A DNA stretch of 64,000 nt from Paenibacillus massiliensis subsp. panacisoli DSM 21345 (GCF_000426545.1 NZ_AUFO01000008.1:230857-294856), one strand, 5' to 3'; positions 1 through 10,118 are shown, counted from the stretch's first letter. The notes: generated by a model from the sequence alone, not told the origin. A program made the numbers and translations.

Positions 1-1
1 C

Positions 2-3000
2 AGCGTGACGAGCCTGACAGCGCTTGACCCGAACAAGGTTATTAGTACAGGGGGAATTACCGGGGGGCTCATGAATGCAACAGTCAATCGTTCCTCCTCT
101 AGTGCCTCTGTTACCATTGGTTGGGGTTATAACATGTATGGCGCAGGAATTGCCGGTTTCAGCTCGGGTAGTACCATCATCGATTCCTATTTTGATGGTC
201 AGGTACGCAACGTAGCTGATGTTGGTAACTCGTTTGTGTTTTCGTCAGGAATCGGCGCCTATTTTATTGGCAGCGCAGGTAGCCGAAATACGGTCAGGAA
301 TACGTACTCCCGTGGCTACATGCATCCCGATAATCCCGGCTCGTTTACGGAAAGATCCGCGATTATCGGTTATGCGAACAGCACTGACATTTACAGCTCC
401 TACTTTGATCAGGAGACTACAGGTGTCAGTGCAGGGGTGGGTAGCTACTATAATACGCATACAGTCGAAGCTGCGCGGAAATCTATAGCGGAAATGAAAC
501 AACAGTCCACTTATAGCGGCTGGGATTTCAATCAGACCTGGAATATGCATCCGAGTGTTAACGATGGCTATCCTTATTTGCGTCCGAAGATACTCACAGA
601 GGAGATCCAACCCGCAGTAGCCGGGGAGCCATATTCCCAGAAAATCTCAGGATGGGACGGTGCGCATGCAGGGCTGACCTGGAGCGCAACAGGTCTTCCG
701 CCAGGCATGAGCCTAAGCCCGACAGGAGAGCTGCAAGGCATACCGCTTCAACTCCTTCCCGGCAACATGAAGTACATCGTTGTCGTCACAGCAACTGATG
801 CAGGGGCTGCTGCCGCTGTGCATTCATTTCAGCTTGAAGTCAAGACGAAGGCACCAGAGCTTGTGAATGCGTCAGTTCAACCGGGAATCGCGGCAGGCTC
901 GACATCCATTACGGCTCTCCCTCGACAGGCAGGACATACCTTTGCTTACGTACTCAATCATGCAGAAGCTAGTCCTCCGTTGATAGGAGACACACTCCCG
1001 GCAGATGCAATGCCATATATCCCGGGAATGCCTATCCCCGGCGTGAGTCCCGGGCAGACCTTGGATGTGTACGAGGTAGATATTCAGCAGCGCATACAGG
1101 GATGGCAGCGCTTCGTGCTGGAGGAACAGCATATACGGCAGTTCATCCCTGTCAGCGGTATTCGTCTTGAGCCGCCTGCCCTTACCCTAATGGCTGGGGA
1201 AGCACCTACCCAACTCATCCCAATCCTTGAGCCGGCTGAAGCCACCAATAAAACCGTTACTTGGCTATCCAACCAACCAACAGTAGCTTCAGTTAATTCA
1301 AGCGGAGAGGTGATTCCCTTGGCACCAGGCGAAGCTGTCATTACAGCTACTGCTTCAAACGGCTCTACTGCAGAGGCAATTATAACAGTGATACCTGCAA
1401 CTGGCACGGTGACGGGGTCTGTATACAGCAATGTGAGCAGTTCCGTCTATGACCCAGAGCTGGTGCCGCTGACTGGTGCAGCAGTATCTATAGGCAGCAA
1501 CAGGTCAATCATCGAAGATGACGGAATATTCCAGCTCGATCAGATTCCCGTGGGTCTACAGACCATAATTGTAGAAGCTTCAGGATATAGAACGTTCGAA
1601 CAGACCGTGAATGTTCAGAGAGGAAAGAGCACTGACACAGGGATGATCACACTCATGCTCAGTGAGACCTCGGAGCCTGAGCAGCCGCAACCTGAACCAC
1701 ATCCAGGTCCCGAGCCCGAGCCGGAGACGCCTCAGCCTGAACCGGAGCCCGGACCCAAACCGGGAACACCGCCTGTGAACGAGCCTATACCAGAGCCGGG
1801 ACCATCTCCTGGACCAGATCAGGGCTCCAGAGACCGCGACGACCGTTCTTCTAATATGCAAAGTTTCCCAATAGCTTCATCATTAATAGAAATATCTATG
1901 AATGATCAGAACGTATGGGTACCAAGCTCATCGGAGACAACAGCTGACGCTCAGAAGGCCATCCGCCTGAAGCCTGATGCCGCCTCACTGATCAAAGCGT
2001 TCACTGCTAACCATGAATTGCTTATTAAGTTGGAGGATAGCAGCAGCCCAGTTGTATATCTCGATCTGCCTGGTGAGGCTCTTCTTGATATGTTGAAGCA
2101 ATCTGAAGCGAATGCAATGAATCAGGGGATTACGCTCGCAGTAAACAATGTAAGTTATCCATTACCCTTGGATCGCTTACGTAATCTTGGACCTACTTTG
2201 GAGGTCAACACCGTGGTTACAATGGTAATTGGCCATGCTAATGCATCTACGGTCAGCCGTCTAGAGGCTGTCCTCGCAGAGCAGGGTGCTAAGCTCATCG
2301 GCAGTCCTGTTACTTTCTCGCTTGAAATTAATGGACAGACGTCAGACAGCCTGGACAATATGAAACCGAGTATACACACACCATTGTACTCAGAGCGTTC
2401 GATGGCCCTGCCCGTTCCAGTGGACCCGACTCGCTCTACCGCTGTATGGGTGGATACCGATGCCACGATTCACTTTGTACCCACTTTATTTCATGCCAAT
2501 GAAGCCATTAGCGAAGATACAGGGGTAGGTGAACATGAGAAGGACAATACGAGGAATTCGTCTATGAAGACTTCTGCTGTAGCAACGATCTATTCTCCCC
2601 ACGATGGATTATTTGCATTGATCTCATCTAATCATGTCTTCGCTGATGTACATGGACATTGGGCGCAGGACGATATCAAGCTGATGGCCAACAAACAAAT
2701 TGCACAGGGGGAAGGGAACTACTTTAGCCCAGATACTCCCATCACCCGTGGTGAGCTGGCAACGCTGCTGGTTCGCTCACTAGGGGGAATTGAATCTAGT
2801 GCAGCCAGTTCTTTCACCGATATATCAGCGCAAGCCGGGTATGCCAAGGCTGTGAGTACAGCCCAAGGGATGGGCTTGATTGAAGGGTATGATGACGGAA
2901 CCTTTAGACCAGACGCCTTTGTGACCCGTGAGCAGTTGGCCGTTATCCTCTCGCGAACTCTCACACTCACAGGGAAGATGCCCCCGTCGAGATCGGAAGG

Positions 3001-3187
3001 GAAGGAGGTATTCTCCGATCAGAAACAGATAGCTGCTTGGGCTGTCGAACCCATAGTCCAACTGCTAGATTCCGGTATCATTCGCGGCACAACAGCAGCA
3101 GAATTCTTACCTAAGGAGCCTGCAACCCGGGCCCATAGCATAGTCATGCTAAAGCGAATCCTGCAGCATCTTGAGTACATGAACTAA
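2..3187 (+). CDS. SLH-domain surface protein, 5' end missing
   Basis: Large modular cell-surface protein whose frame is open at the left edge, so the signal peptide and start lie outside. Counting from a GTG at position 5, residues 1-195 carry glycine/serine-rich repeats of the GLUG type (IIDSYFDGQ, IYSSYFDQETTG) that usually build beta-solenoids. Residues about 200-280 are a putative-Ig (He_PIG) domain, 385-465 a BIG2 Ig-like domain, and 468-550 a carboxypeptidase-regulatory-like domain. A Pro/Glu-rich linker follows at 555-610, then a region I do not recognise. Three SLH modules end the protein (about 885-935, 945-1000, 1010-1055; FADVHGHWAQDDI, FRPDAFVTREQ). SLH modules of this family bind pyruvylated secondary cell-wall polymer, so the protein is probably anchored on the cell surface with the solenoid outward. 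Ligand unknown. Confidence 0.9.
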   Translation, partial: SVTSLTALDPNKVISTGGITGGLMNATVNRSSSSASVTIGWGYNMYGAGIAGFSSGSTIIDSYFDGQVRNVADVGNSFVFSSGIGAYFIGSAGSRNTVRNTYSRGYMHPDNPGSFTERSAIIGYANSTDIYSSYFDQETTGVSAGVGSYYNTHTVEAARKSIAEMKQQSTYSGWDFNQTWNMHPSVNDGYPYLRPKILTEEIQPAVAGEPYSQKISGWDGAHAGLTWSATGLPPGMSLSPTGELQGIPLQLLPGNMKYIVVVTATDAGAAAAVHSFQLEVKTKAPELVNASVQPGIAAGSTSITALPRQAGHTFAYVLNHAEASPPLIGDTLPADAMPYIPGMPIPGVSPGQTLDVYEVDIQQRIQGWQRFVLEEQHIRQFIPVSGIRLEPPALTLMAGEAPTQLIPILEPAEATNKTVTWLSNQPTVASVNSSGEVIPLAPGEAVITATASNGSTAEAIITVIPATGTVTGSVYSNVSSSVYDPELVPLTGAAVSIGSNRSIIEDDGIFQLDQIPVGLQTIIVEASGYRTFEQTVNVQRGKSTDTGMITLMLSETSEPEQPQPEPHPGPEPEPETPQPEPEPGPKPGTPPVNEPIPEPGPSPGPDQGSRDRDDRSSNMQSFPIASSLIEISMNDQNVWVPSSSETTADAQKAIRLKPDAASLIKAFTANHELLIKLEDSSSPVVYLDLPGEALLDMLKQSEANAMNQGITLAVNNVSYPLPLDRLRNLGPTLEVNTVVTMVIGHANASTVSRLEAVLAEQGAKLIGSPVTFSLEINGQTSDSLDNMKPSIHTPLYSERSMALPVPVDPTRSTAVWVDTDATIHFVPTLFHANEAISEDTGVGEHEKDNTRNSSMKTSAVATIYSPHDGLFALISSNHVFADVHGHWAQDDIKLMANKQIAQGEGNYFSPDTPITRGELATLLVRSLGGIESSAASSFTDISAQAGYAKAVSTAQGMGLIEGYDDGTFRPDAFVTREQLAVILSRTLTLTGKMPPSRSEGKEVFSDQKQIAAWAVEPIVQLLDSGIIRGTTAAEFLPKEPATRAHSIVMLKRILQHLEYMN

Positions 3188-3274
3188 TACTCTGACTGAT
3201 ACTGATTTAATGACTGGAGAGCGGGGGCGTTGACGGAGGCAAGTAAGTCCACCCGTACGACACCCTCGCCTCGT

Positions 3275-3310
3275 GACCCATGCGAACCTTAACCGCATGG
3301 GTCTTTTTCC
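3275..3310 (+). terminator. intrinsic terminator after the SLH gene
   Basis: A perfect 10-bp stem (GACCCATGCG at 3275-3284 with CGCATGGGTC at 3294-3303) is followed by five T. It lies 87 bases after the SLH stop codon and faces the convergent cupin gene. Confidence 0.8.
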
Positions 3311-3409
3311 ATGTATATACATACTTAAAGGTTGCTTCTGTGGTCGGATTCGGAGCAGACTGTACCGCCATATCAATTGTGTTGGACTGGTAGCGCCGAG
3401 CTTTAGAGA

Positions 3410-3796
3410 CTAATCTACAGCCATTCTGTCTCCCCGGGTCGTTGGCTGCGAGATGACAAGGAATTCTACATCTGCCTCCGATACATTAAGCATCTGGTGA
3501 GGAATCTGTGGCGGCACCTCTGCTCCTTCCTGTGCGTGCAGATTTACGATCTCTCCGTCAACCTCCAGCGTTGCTGTGCCCTTCAATACGAAGAAAAACT
3601 GACGGGACACCTGATGCACATGTCTGATCTCAGCCGTGTGAGGCGGCATTCTTTCGTGAATTACACTGAGGTCCTGACCCTTAACGAGATGCCAGCCATC
3701 ACAGACTTCGCCCCATACATAATGCTCTGCATTATGCTTGCTGATGCTCAGCTTGCCGCTCTGTTGTACACTTGATTCTCTCTTGTCCTGCTCCAC
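3410..3796 (-). CDS. small cupin-domain protein
   Basis: Single-domain beta-barrel cupin of about 128 residues. The metal-binding histidine pattern of cupin motif 1 is visible (HVHQ, then GTATLEVDGE) and motif 2 is PPQIPHQMLNVS. I place the start at a GTG (3796) because GGAAGGGG sits seven bases before it; the ATG 30 bases upstream has no ribosome binding site. Small cupins of this kind include isomerases, dioxygenases and sugar-binding regulators, and nothing here identifies the substrate. It is a lone gene, convergent with the SLH gene. Confidence 0.75.
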   Translation of the reverse strand: MEQDKRESSVQQSGKLSISKHNAEHYVWGEVCDGWHLVKGQDLSVIHERMPPHTAEIRHVHQVSRQFFFVLKGTATLEVDGEIVNLHAQEGAEVPPQIPHQMLNVSEADVEFLVISQPTTRGDRMAVD

Positions 3797-4044
3797 TTGT
3801 ATTCCCCTTCCATGTTCCTGTAGCATGAAGTAGTTCTTTCTTGCTTAACTCAATATATTACACAAATTTAACAGCTCCATCACATCATGTCACGGACAAT
3901 CTGGTCTACATGCGTGAAGGGCCTTGAAGACCTATACTCGTCGTATGCTCTCTTCCTTCGCACATGCCCTATTATGATTTGCAGTCGTATTACCTAGGCG
4001 TTACAATAGGGACAACTTTTCGCTTACATAAGGATGATGTCATT

Positions 4045-5025
4045 ATGCTCGAACACTTCGTACTACCGGACGGAAGGCTGGATTACAGCAAGCTGTGGTG
4101 TGGCAGACATGAGATATTATACAAAGGCCTGGGCGGACGAGATGTGGAGCGATTCTACATTTCCCGGGATCAAAGCTATATCTTCAAGCCCGTCACTCAG
4201 CAAGGACAGCAGCATAAGGAACGCTGGGTTCACGATCATGTCCTGGCGCATTTCCCTCCTATTTATCCTCGAATCGTGACGCGCTCAAGGATGGATACAG
4301 CGCCTCAGAACAGCTGGCTCATTCTGGAGGATGCCGGACCCCTTACGCATACTTTCACCATGGAGACGGCACAGCAAGTTGCGAAGCATGCGGCCTGGTG
4401 GCATGCACTGCCGCGTGCTTCTTTTCCTGAGCTGGGTCATCAAGGGCCGAAGCCAGCCATAGCACAGATGAAAAAGCATATCCTGAAGCGGCAAAATGAA
4501 GTAGTAGAGCTGCTCAGTGATCTCCCGCTAGACGAGCAAGCAATTCAGCTCATACTTCAGCTTCTGCATGATTACCAATGTCCCTCAGAGCTGGTCATGT
4601 CACACGGTGATCTGCATCTGGGCAACTATGCCCAGACTCCGCACGGACTGGTGATTCTGGACTGGGAGCATGCTCACTGGAATACACGCCACTGGGATCT
4701 GATCCACCTGCTGGATATGTCCCATCCGCTATTTCCAAAACGCATTACACCTGATATACGTAAGCAAGTACTGCACGGTTATCTGGCGGAGACAGTATTA
4801 CATGGGAGTGCACTGGATGCACAATCCTTCATGCAGCAATACATGATGTCCGTCTGTGTGCTGTCACTCTGGATGCTCCTGCTGATTGAGACAGATCTGA
4901 GGCAAGAACAGGGGCCTTGGCCGAAGCCTGCACTTCGAAGACAACGAATCGAGACCACAGACAGTCTCATCCAATGCACGACGGAATTACTTAAGGATAT
5001 TGATAAAGGTAAGGTGGCTGGTTAA
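4045..5025 (+). CDS. CotS-like aminoglycoside-phosphotransferase-fold kinase
   Basis: Protein of the APH/choline-kinase fold. The catalytic loop is HGDLHLGNY and the metal-binding motif is ILDWEHA, followed by WDLIHLLD, so the active-site residues are intact. The ATG at 4045 has AAGGA ten bases upstream and is preferred to the ATG at 3964, which has no ribosome binding site. The stop codon overlaps the next start in TAATG, so it is translationally coupled to a family-4 glycosyltransferase. That pairing resembles CotS/CotSA of the Bacillus spore coat, where a kinase-fold protein and a glycosyltransferase are encoded together. A spore-surface sugar role is inference; substrate unknown. Confidence 0.75.
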   Translation: MLEHFVLPDGRLDYSKLWCGRHEILYKGLGGRDVERFYISRDQSYIFKPVTQQGQQHKERWVHDHVLAHFPPIYPRIVTRSRMDTAPQNSWLILEDAGPLTHTFTMETAQQVAKHAAWWHALPRASFPELGHQGPKPAIAQMKKHILKRQNEVVELLSDLPLDEQAIQLILQLLHDYQCPSELVMSHGDLHLGNYAQTPHGLVILDWEHAHWNTRHWDLIHLLDMSHPLFPKRITPDIRKQVLHGYLAETVLHGSALDAQSFMQQYMMSVCVLSLWMLLLIETDLRQEQGPWPKPALRRQRIETTDSLIQCTTELLKDIDKGKVAG

Positions 5026-6026
5026 TGAACAAAGTAGGATTAGTCATGCGAAAGATCCAATTCAGCGAGGCGCAGGGACCACGAGTATTCGCGGAGCGTC
5101 TGCGGCAGATCGGTCAGGAGCTGGGCGTAGAGATCATCTTCATATCTCCGGAGCGGCACGTCAGTGGCCATGACTGGATTCCTGGTTACGAGCATGAGAA
5201 GGGTGATCTGGTCAACTATGATATTGTGCTGGACCAGATCTATAGCCAAGGGATTGAGCATGTCATCTATACCGTCTCTGGCTTTACTTTTCTAAATATG
5301 TTCCTGAAAAATAGTGTCCTGTTCCCTCACAGCTTTCCCGATCCTGCGCTGACTGGGTACGAGATGATGAAGCCCTTTTACTCCATCGTAGACAAGGCCA
5401 TCGTCCAGACTCCCTTTCTGAAGCGGGAGATGGCTGCACAGTTCGGCGTGAACGATGTGACGGTCATTCCCATCGGCTTCAATGAGCAGCTGGTAACCAA
5501 GCATTTCGATCCAACCGGCATCGTAGATAATCGCATTCTCTGGATTGGTCGGGATGAGGCCAACCGTCGCCCTGATCTGGTGCTGGAGTATGCCAGACGC
5601 AACCCCGACAAGGAGATATTCATGGTATTCGGCGGTGAACGCTACCGGGAAAGCATGAAGAAATACGATATTCCGCATAACGTGAAGCTTCAGTTCGCCT
5701 TGACACAGGACGAGGTCTTCTCGCTTATGAATACAGCCAAGGTCTACTGGAGCTGCTCCGCCTTTGATACCTTCGCCATGCCGCTGACAGAAGCAATGGC
5801 CATGGGGAAAATAATCGTCAAGCCAGAGCACCCCTGTTATGGTCACATTCGTGGCCCCCATGCCTTCGCAGGCAATGAGGCGAACTGGTTCGAGCTGGTC
5901 AATATGGCTGCCGCAAGTCCGATCAGGACCTCTCGTGAGCACCAAATCTACGCTCATGAGCAATTTTCCAGCCGAGTGATGAAGGAAGGCTATAAGCAAT
6001 TCTTTGAGCGCTGGCTAAGTCATTAG
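5025..6026 (+). CDS. family-4 glycosyltransferase, CotSA-like
   Basis: GT-B fold glycosyltransferase of 333 residues. The C-terminal nucleotide-sugar half is recognisable: RILWIGRDEANRRPDLVLEYARR is followed by FDTFAMPLTEAMAMGKIIV, the E-x7-E type motif of GT4 enzymes. The start overlaps the stop of the kinase-like gene by one base and is preceded by AAGGTGG. No signal peptide or membrane segment is visible, so it should act in the cytoplasm or on the inner membrane face. Donor and acceptor are unknown. The coupled kinase-like partner suggests decoration of a spore or cell-surface polymer. Confidence 0.8.
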   Translation: MNKVGLVMRKIQFSEAQGPRVFAERLRQIGQELGVEIIFISPERHVSGHDWIPGYEHEKGDLVNYDIVLDQIYSQGIEHVIYTVSGFTFLNMFLKNSVLFPHSFPDPALTGYEMMKPFYSIVDKAIVQTPFLKREMAAQFGVNDVTVIPIGFNEQLVTKHFDPTGIVDNRILWIGRDEANRRPDLVLEYARRNPDKEIFMVFGGERYRESMKKYDIPHNVKLQFALTQDEVFSLMNTAKVYWSCSAFDTFAMPLTEAMAMGKIIVKPEHPCYGHIRGPHAFAGNEANWFELVNMAAASPIRTSREHQIYAHEQFSSRVMKEGYKQFFERWLSH

Positions 6027-6101
6027 GCTCACACATCCCCCCTTGAGGAAAATAGATCAGGTGGCTGCCTGCTATCCTCCTTGCGCAACTTTTGAGAAGC
6101 A

Positions 6102-6168
6102 AAAGAAAGTCCACTAACGAAGACCCGGGTACCTGGCGAACCCGTCCTCGTCTAGCGGACTTTCTTTT
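6102..6168. terminator. bidirectional terminator between convergent genes
   Basis: AAAGAAAGTCC at 6102-6112 pairs with GGACTTTCTTT at 6157-6167. The arms themselves give T-rich tails on both strands. It serves the glycosyltransferase (+) and probably catalase (-). Confidence 0.7.
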
Positions 6169-6269
6169 TCAGCATCAATCTATATTATGTGGGGAAGTCC
6201 CACTCGCATTTTATCAGGTCAAGCTATTCGGTGCGGACCTGTTACTTGAACTTGCCTCCAATAACGAGC

Positions 6270-7727
6270 TTATTCTGCTGCGGATGGAGACGGCAATCCC
6301 AATGCCTCTGCCAGACGTGTACCGAATTCAGCATCTGCCTTGAACCAATGCCCCACCTGACGAATCTTGATCTCTTCCCGTTCTACAGGCTGCATAGCTC
6401 CTGCAATATTAGCGATCAGACGCGAGCGCTCCTCTTCGGACAATAATCGGTACAAATCTCCCGCCTGGGTGTAGTGATCATCCTGATTGTAATCGGTGCT
6501 GTCGGCCATGCCGGATACCGCAAATGGTGTTGTCTTGTGCTGTGGCGCCTCCTGCGGACCACCAAAGCTATTCGGCTCATAGTATACGGCATGACCACCA
6601 TTGCCATCCGAGCGCATCTGTCCGTCACGTTGATAATTCTGTACTGGGGCAGCAGGACGGTTAATCGGCAACGTATTATGGTTCGCTCCGACACGGTAGC
6701 GATGAGCATCGGAATATGCGAACAGACGGCCCTGTAGCATTTTATCCGGTGAAGCCTCGATGCCTGGCACAAAATTCCCTGGCGAGAAGGTCGCCTGCTC
6801 TACCTCGGCAAAGTAGTTCTCCGGGTTACGATCCAGCACCATACGTCCAATCTCGATCAGAGGATAGTCCTTCTGCGACCAGACCTTGGTCACATCGAAC
6901 GGGTCCCAGCGATAAGTTGCTGCCTCATCGACTGGCATAATCTGCACACTCACCTTCCAGGATGGGAAGTCTCCCGCCTGAATCGCGTTGAACAGGTCCT
7001 CCGTATGATAATCCGGGTTCTCACCAGCCAGCTTGGCGGCCAGCGCTACATCCAAATTCTTGACTCCTTGTTCTGTCTTGAAGTGATATTTCACCCACAC
7101 AGTTTGCCCCTCGGCATTCACCCATTTGAACGTGTGGCTGCCGAAGCCATGCATGTGCCGATAAGTAGCGGGAATTCCACGATCCGAGAACAGAATCGTC
7201 ACTTGATGCAGGGATTCAGGGGATAGTGACCAGAAGTCCCAGACCGCGTTCGGATTTTTGAGATGCGTCTGGGGATGACGTTTTTGCGTATGAATGAAAT
7301 CTGGAAATTTGATCGCATCACGAATGAAGAATACAGGGGTATTATTGCCCACCAGATCATAGTTGCCTTCCTCAGTGTAGAACTTCACAGCAAAGCCGCG
7401 TGGATCACGTACCGTATCGGACGAACCCAGTTCACCAGCTACTGTCGAGAAGCGAATAAATACCGGTGTACGCTTGCCTACCTCTGACAGGAATGCTGCT
7501 TTCGTATATGAAGCGACATCAGCCGTCACCTCGAAATATCCGTGTGCTCCAGCACCCTTGGCATGAACCACCCGCTCTGGTACACGCTCGCGGTTAAAAT
7601 GTGCCAGCTTCTCCAGCAAGTGTACATCTTGAATGAGTGTTGGTCCGCTGCTACCAGCTGTCATGGAGTGCTGATTATCTCCTACCGGAGCTCCCCAGCT
7701 TGTCGTCATGTTTGATTGTCTGTTCAT
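6270..7727 (-). CDS. katA: catalase (small-subunit, haem)
   Basis: Monofunctional haem catalase of 485 residues, the size of clade-3 small-subunit enzymes. It disproportionates hydrogen peroxide to water and oxygen in the cytoplasm. The active-site histidine lies in [12 protein letters not shown] (His55), the distal asparagine in VGNNTPVFF (about residue 128), and the proximal haem-ligand tyrosine in [14 protein letters not shown] (near 337). The ATG at 7727 has GAGGTGA seven bases upstream. A near-perfect PerR box and an extended -10 promoter lie upstream, so induction by peroxide through PerR is likely, as for katA of Bacillus subtilis. Confidence 0.95.
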   Translation of the reverse strand: MNRQSNMTTSWGAPVGDNQHSMTAGSSGPTLIQDVHLLEKLAHFNRERVPERVVHAKGAGAHGYFEVTADVASYTKAAFLSEVGKRTPVFIRFSTVAGELGSSDTVRDPRGFAVKFYTEEGNYDLVGNNTPVFFIRDAIKFPDFIHTQKRHPQTHLKNPNAVWDFWSLSPESLHQVTILFSDRGIPATYRHMHGFGSHTFKWVNAEGQTVWVKYHFKTEQGVKNLDVALAAKLAGENPDYHTEDLFNAIQAGDFPSWKVSVQIMPVDEAATYRWDPFDVTKVWSQKDYPLIEIGRMVLDRNPENYFAEVEQATFSPGNFVPGIEASPDKMLQGRLFAYSDAHRYRVGANHNTLPINRPAAPVQNYQRDGQMRSDGNGGHAVYYEPNSFGGPQEAPQHKTTPFAVSGMADSTDYNQDDHYTQAGDLYRLLSEEERSRLIANIAGAMQPVEREEIKIRQVGHWFKADAEFGTRLAEALGLPSPSAAE

Positions 7728-7829
7728 GAGATCACCTCGTCTTTAATATTTCGAGCGGAGCATATCTGACTGAACACTGTGACTGAATACAGTGGCTGCG
7801 TCCTCTCTGCGTTATTTTCGTTATGGTTC

Positions 7830-7857
7830 ATAATAGCAGAGATCAGTCAAAAATCAA
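7830..7857 (-). promoter_or_regulatory. katA promoter
   Basis: On the minus strand, an extended -10 (TGCTATTAT, hexamer at 7830-7835) lies 16 bases from a TTGATT -35 (7852-7857). The leader to the katA start is about 100 bases. Confidence 0.5.
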
Positions 7858-7864
7858 TCTTACT

Positions 7865-7879
7865 TTAAAATAATTATAA
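7865..7879. promoter_or_regulatory. PerR box upstream of katA
   Basis: TTAAAATAATTATAA differs at one position from the PerR consensus TTATAATNATTATAA. It lies immediately upstream of the katA -35 hexamer, the usual place for PerR repression of peroxide-stress genes. Confidence 0.7.
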
Positions 7880-8355
7880 ACTAACAACGGAATCCCAAAC
7901 CCCCTTATATATCAAGGGATTCCGACTTTACGACTAGTAAATTCGAGCATCTATTCATCCATTCTTCATCAGAATTTTAACTATTGTTCATGAGAACTTT
8001 ATCTACTGTTCATTTCATCGTGTGTAGAAGCCCGTTGGATAGTCAAGCACGTGACTTACTTGTTAGGAATGAAGGAAATTGGGTAAAGAGATGGGTATAT
8101 GAGTCCTCTTCGCAGGGAACAGATAAGAAACACGTCAACTAACACTAATCGTCGTATGTAAGCTTTCACATGTCTGGCTCTCGGAGACTAATTCTCGAGG
8201 TTGTATGCTGAATTACGAATACAAATCTATGGTAGAGGGCTTCGGCTTCAAATCATGCGGGTGGTTAACACTCGTGCTATATAGCTTGAACTAATAGTAG
8301 CTATTCTGTCGTTCAATTGATGTAGATCGCATAAGAAAGCGTAAGGGGAAGTGAA
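7880..8355. other. intergenic region between katA and speD
   Basis: Gene-free divergent region. It contains an 8-bp perfect inverted repeat (GGAATCCC at 7889-7896, GGGATTCC at 7916-7923). The remaining roughly 430 bases before speD hold no convincing ORF, terminator or known riboswitch, so the speD leader is long and unexplained. Confidence 0.5.
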
Positions 8356-9165
8356 ATGATGAGCATATCACAGGAACAACGTCTGGCTTTGCACGGCTTC
8401 AACAATCTGACCAAGTCACTCAGCTTCAATATGTATGACATTTGCTATACCAAGACCAAGGAGGAACGTCAGGCTTACATCGAGTATATTGATGAACAAT
8501 ATAATGCCGATCGGTTGACCAAAATTCTGAAGCATGTGACCGATATTATCGGGGCTCACGTCCTGAACATTGCCAAGCAGGACTACGATCCACAGGGTGC
8601 CAGTGTCACCGTGCTCATCTCGGAGGGACCTATCACAGATGTATCCAAGGAGACTTACTCCGAATCTCCAGGTCCGTTACCTGATTCCGTCGTCATGCAT
8701 CTGGACAAGAGCCATATTACCGTTCATACGTATCCTGAATACCATCCAGATGAGGGGATAAGCACCTTTCGTGCGGATATCGACGTGTCTACCTGCGGAG
8801 AAATCTCCCCGCTGAAGGCTCTCACGTACCTTATTCATTCCTTTGATACAGACATTATGGCGATTGACTACCGGGTAAGGGGATTCACACGTGATGTGAA
8901 TGGACACAAGCTGTTCATTGATCATGATATCAGCTCCATCCAGAACTACATTCCTGCGGATGCCCGCGATATGTACGACATGATTGATGTGAATGTGTAT
9001 CAGGAGAATATATTCCATACTAAATGCAAGCTGCGTAGATTCGATCTCGACAATTACCTGTTTGGATATACGAAGGATAAGCTATCTGCAGAGGAGCAGT
9101 CGGAGATTACCGAGCGCCTGAAGATAGAGATGGATGAGATCTATTACGCGAAAAATATAAAATGA
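8356..9165 (+). CDS. speD: S-adenosylmethionine decarboxylase proenzyme, E. coli type
   Basis: Makes decarboxylated S-adenosylmethionine, the aminopropyl donor for spermidine. At 269 residues it is the long enterobacterial-type enzyme, not the short Bacillus SpeH type. The self-cleavage site [14 protein letters not shown] is intact; Ser119 would become the pyruvoyl group. [21 protein letters not shown] and [15 protein letters not shown] are hallmark blocks. AGGGG precedes tandem ATG codons at 8356 and 8359, either of which may be used. No spermidine synthase gene is adjacent. The gene stands alone between katA and a response regulator. Confidence 0.95.
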   Translation: MMSISQEQRLALHGFNNLTKSLSFNMYDICYTKTKEERQAYIEYIDEQYNADRLTKILKHVTDIIGAHVLNIAKQDYDPQGASVTVLISEGPITDVSKETYSESPGPLPDSVVMHLDKSHITVHTYPEYHPDEGISTFRADIDVSTCGEISPLKALTYLIHSFDTDIMAIDYRVRGFTRDVNGHKLFIDHDISSIQNYIPADARDMYDMIDVNVYQENIFHTKCKLRRFDLDNYLFGYTKDKLSAEEQSEITERLKIEMDEIYYAKNIK

Positions 9166-9235
9166 CTATAACAAAAACCCCCCAGTCCGGTCTTTACCGC
9201 GACTTGAGAGGTCTCTGTGCTTGTGCATCTTGTAT

Positions 9236-9928
9236 TCATGGCTCTGCTACCGTCTGGAAGGATCTGAGGGGGATTCCTGTGGTACCGAAGCTGACACATT
9301 CCTTTACCGTGCCTTTGCGAACCATGTACTTCAAGTAGCTACGAACAGTCGTGAGACTGATCCCCGTTTGCTCTGCAATCTGGCGGGAGGTGAGCATGGC
9401 CTGATCGTCTCCCAATATCTCTTGAATGCGTCCAAGAATGGCTGGCTCCATCTCTTTTTTGAGCATCGTTGTGTTGGAAATGCTTCTGGACTGCAACTTA
9501 TTCTCGGTTAACCTCGTCTTTAGTACTGATAATGAGTCACGACGCATTCGATACTGTCGATAGCTCTGAAGAGTATCCTGCAGTCGTCTAGTATCGAAGG
9601 GCTTCATCAGATACCCGAAAATATCCAATTGGAGTCCCTTCATCATATAGTTCCAGATCGGCCCATTCAGAACTAATACAACATCACAGGAGAGATTCAT
9701 CCGATCCATATGATGCAGCAATTGCATTCCTGATCCATCAGGCTGGCTTACCTCCAACAGGACGATATCAGGCTGCTCTGCCGAGATACGTTCCAGTGCA
9801 CTTGCACTATCATCGGACAGGCCGATAAGTTCATAGCCTTCGAGCATGGTGACCGTAACGCCACATAGAGAGGCGATACCGTAATCATCTTCAACAACGA
9901 AAGTACGCAGAGGTGCGACAGACATCAT
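9236..9928 (-). CDS. orphan CitB/DctR-type response regulator, degenerate receiver
   Basis: Receiver domain (residues 7-125) plus a C-terminal winged-helix region (about 180-225, SRQIAEQTGISLTTVRSYLKYM), the architecture of CitB/DcuR/MalR regulators of dicarboxylate metabolism. The acidic pair (Glu13-Asp14-Asp15) and Lys109 are present. The phospho-acceptor position is Glu59 (LLEVSQPDGSG) where family members have Asp, and the conserved Thr/Ser is Leu87. Phosphorylation is therefore unlikely and the Glu may mimic a phosphorylated state. No histidine kinase is adjacent. GGAAGGGGG precedes ATG codons at 9928 and 9925. It is divergent from a malic enzyme, which suggests a role in malate metabolism. 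Confidence 0.8.
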   Translation of the reverse strand: MMSVAPLRTFVVEDDYGIASLCGVTVTMLEGYELIGLSDDSASALERISAEQPDIVLLEVSQPDGSGMQLLHHMDRMNLSCDVVLVLNGPIWNYMMKGLQLDIFGYLMKPFDTRRLQDTLQSYRQYRMRRDSLSVLKTRLTENKLQSRSISNTTMLKKEMEPAILGRIQEILGDDQAMLTSRQIAEQTGISLTTVRSYLKYMVRKGTVKECVSFGTTGIPLRSFQTVAEP

Positions 9929-10118
9929 GTTCCCCCTTCCAAAATGACTGTACAACCGTGATTTTTGTCACTATAATCTATGGCATAGTCACTCACCGAG
10001 CTGCAAAATACACATGCTCCTCACACGTCTAGGTGAATGTACCCAAATTCTTAATACCAAGCATAATACAATCCACTAACACTGAACATCATGAATTTTG
10101 ATTTTTCGCAAAGATCAT

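Noticed and set aside
5292..5999. 235-codon ORF opposite the glycosyltransferase
   Set aside because: It lies fully within a well-supported gene on the other strand and shows no family resemblance.
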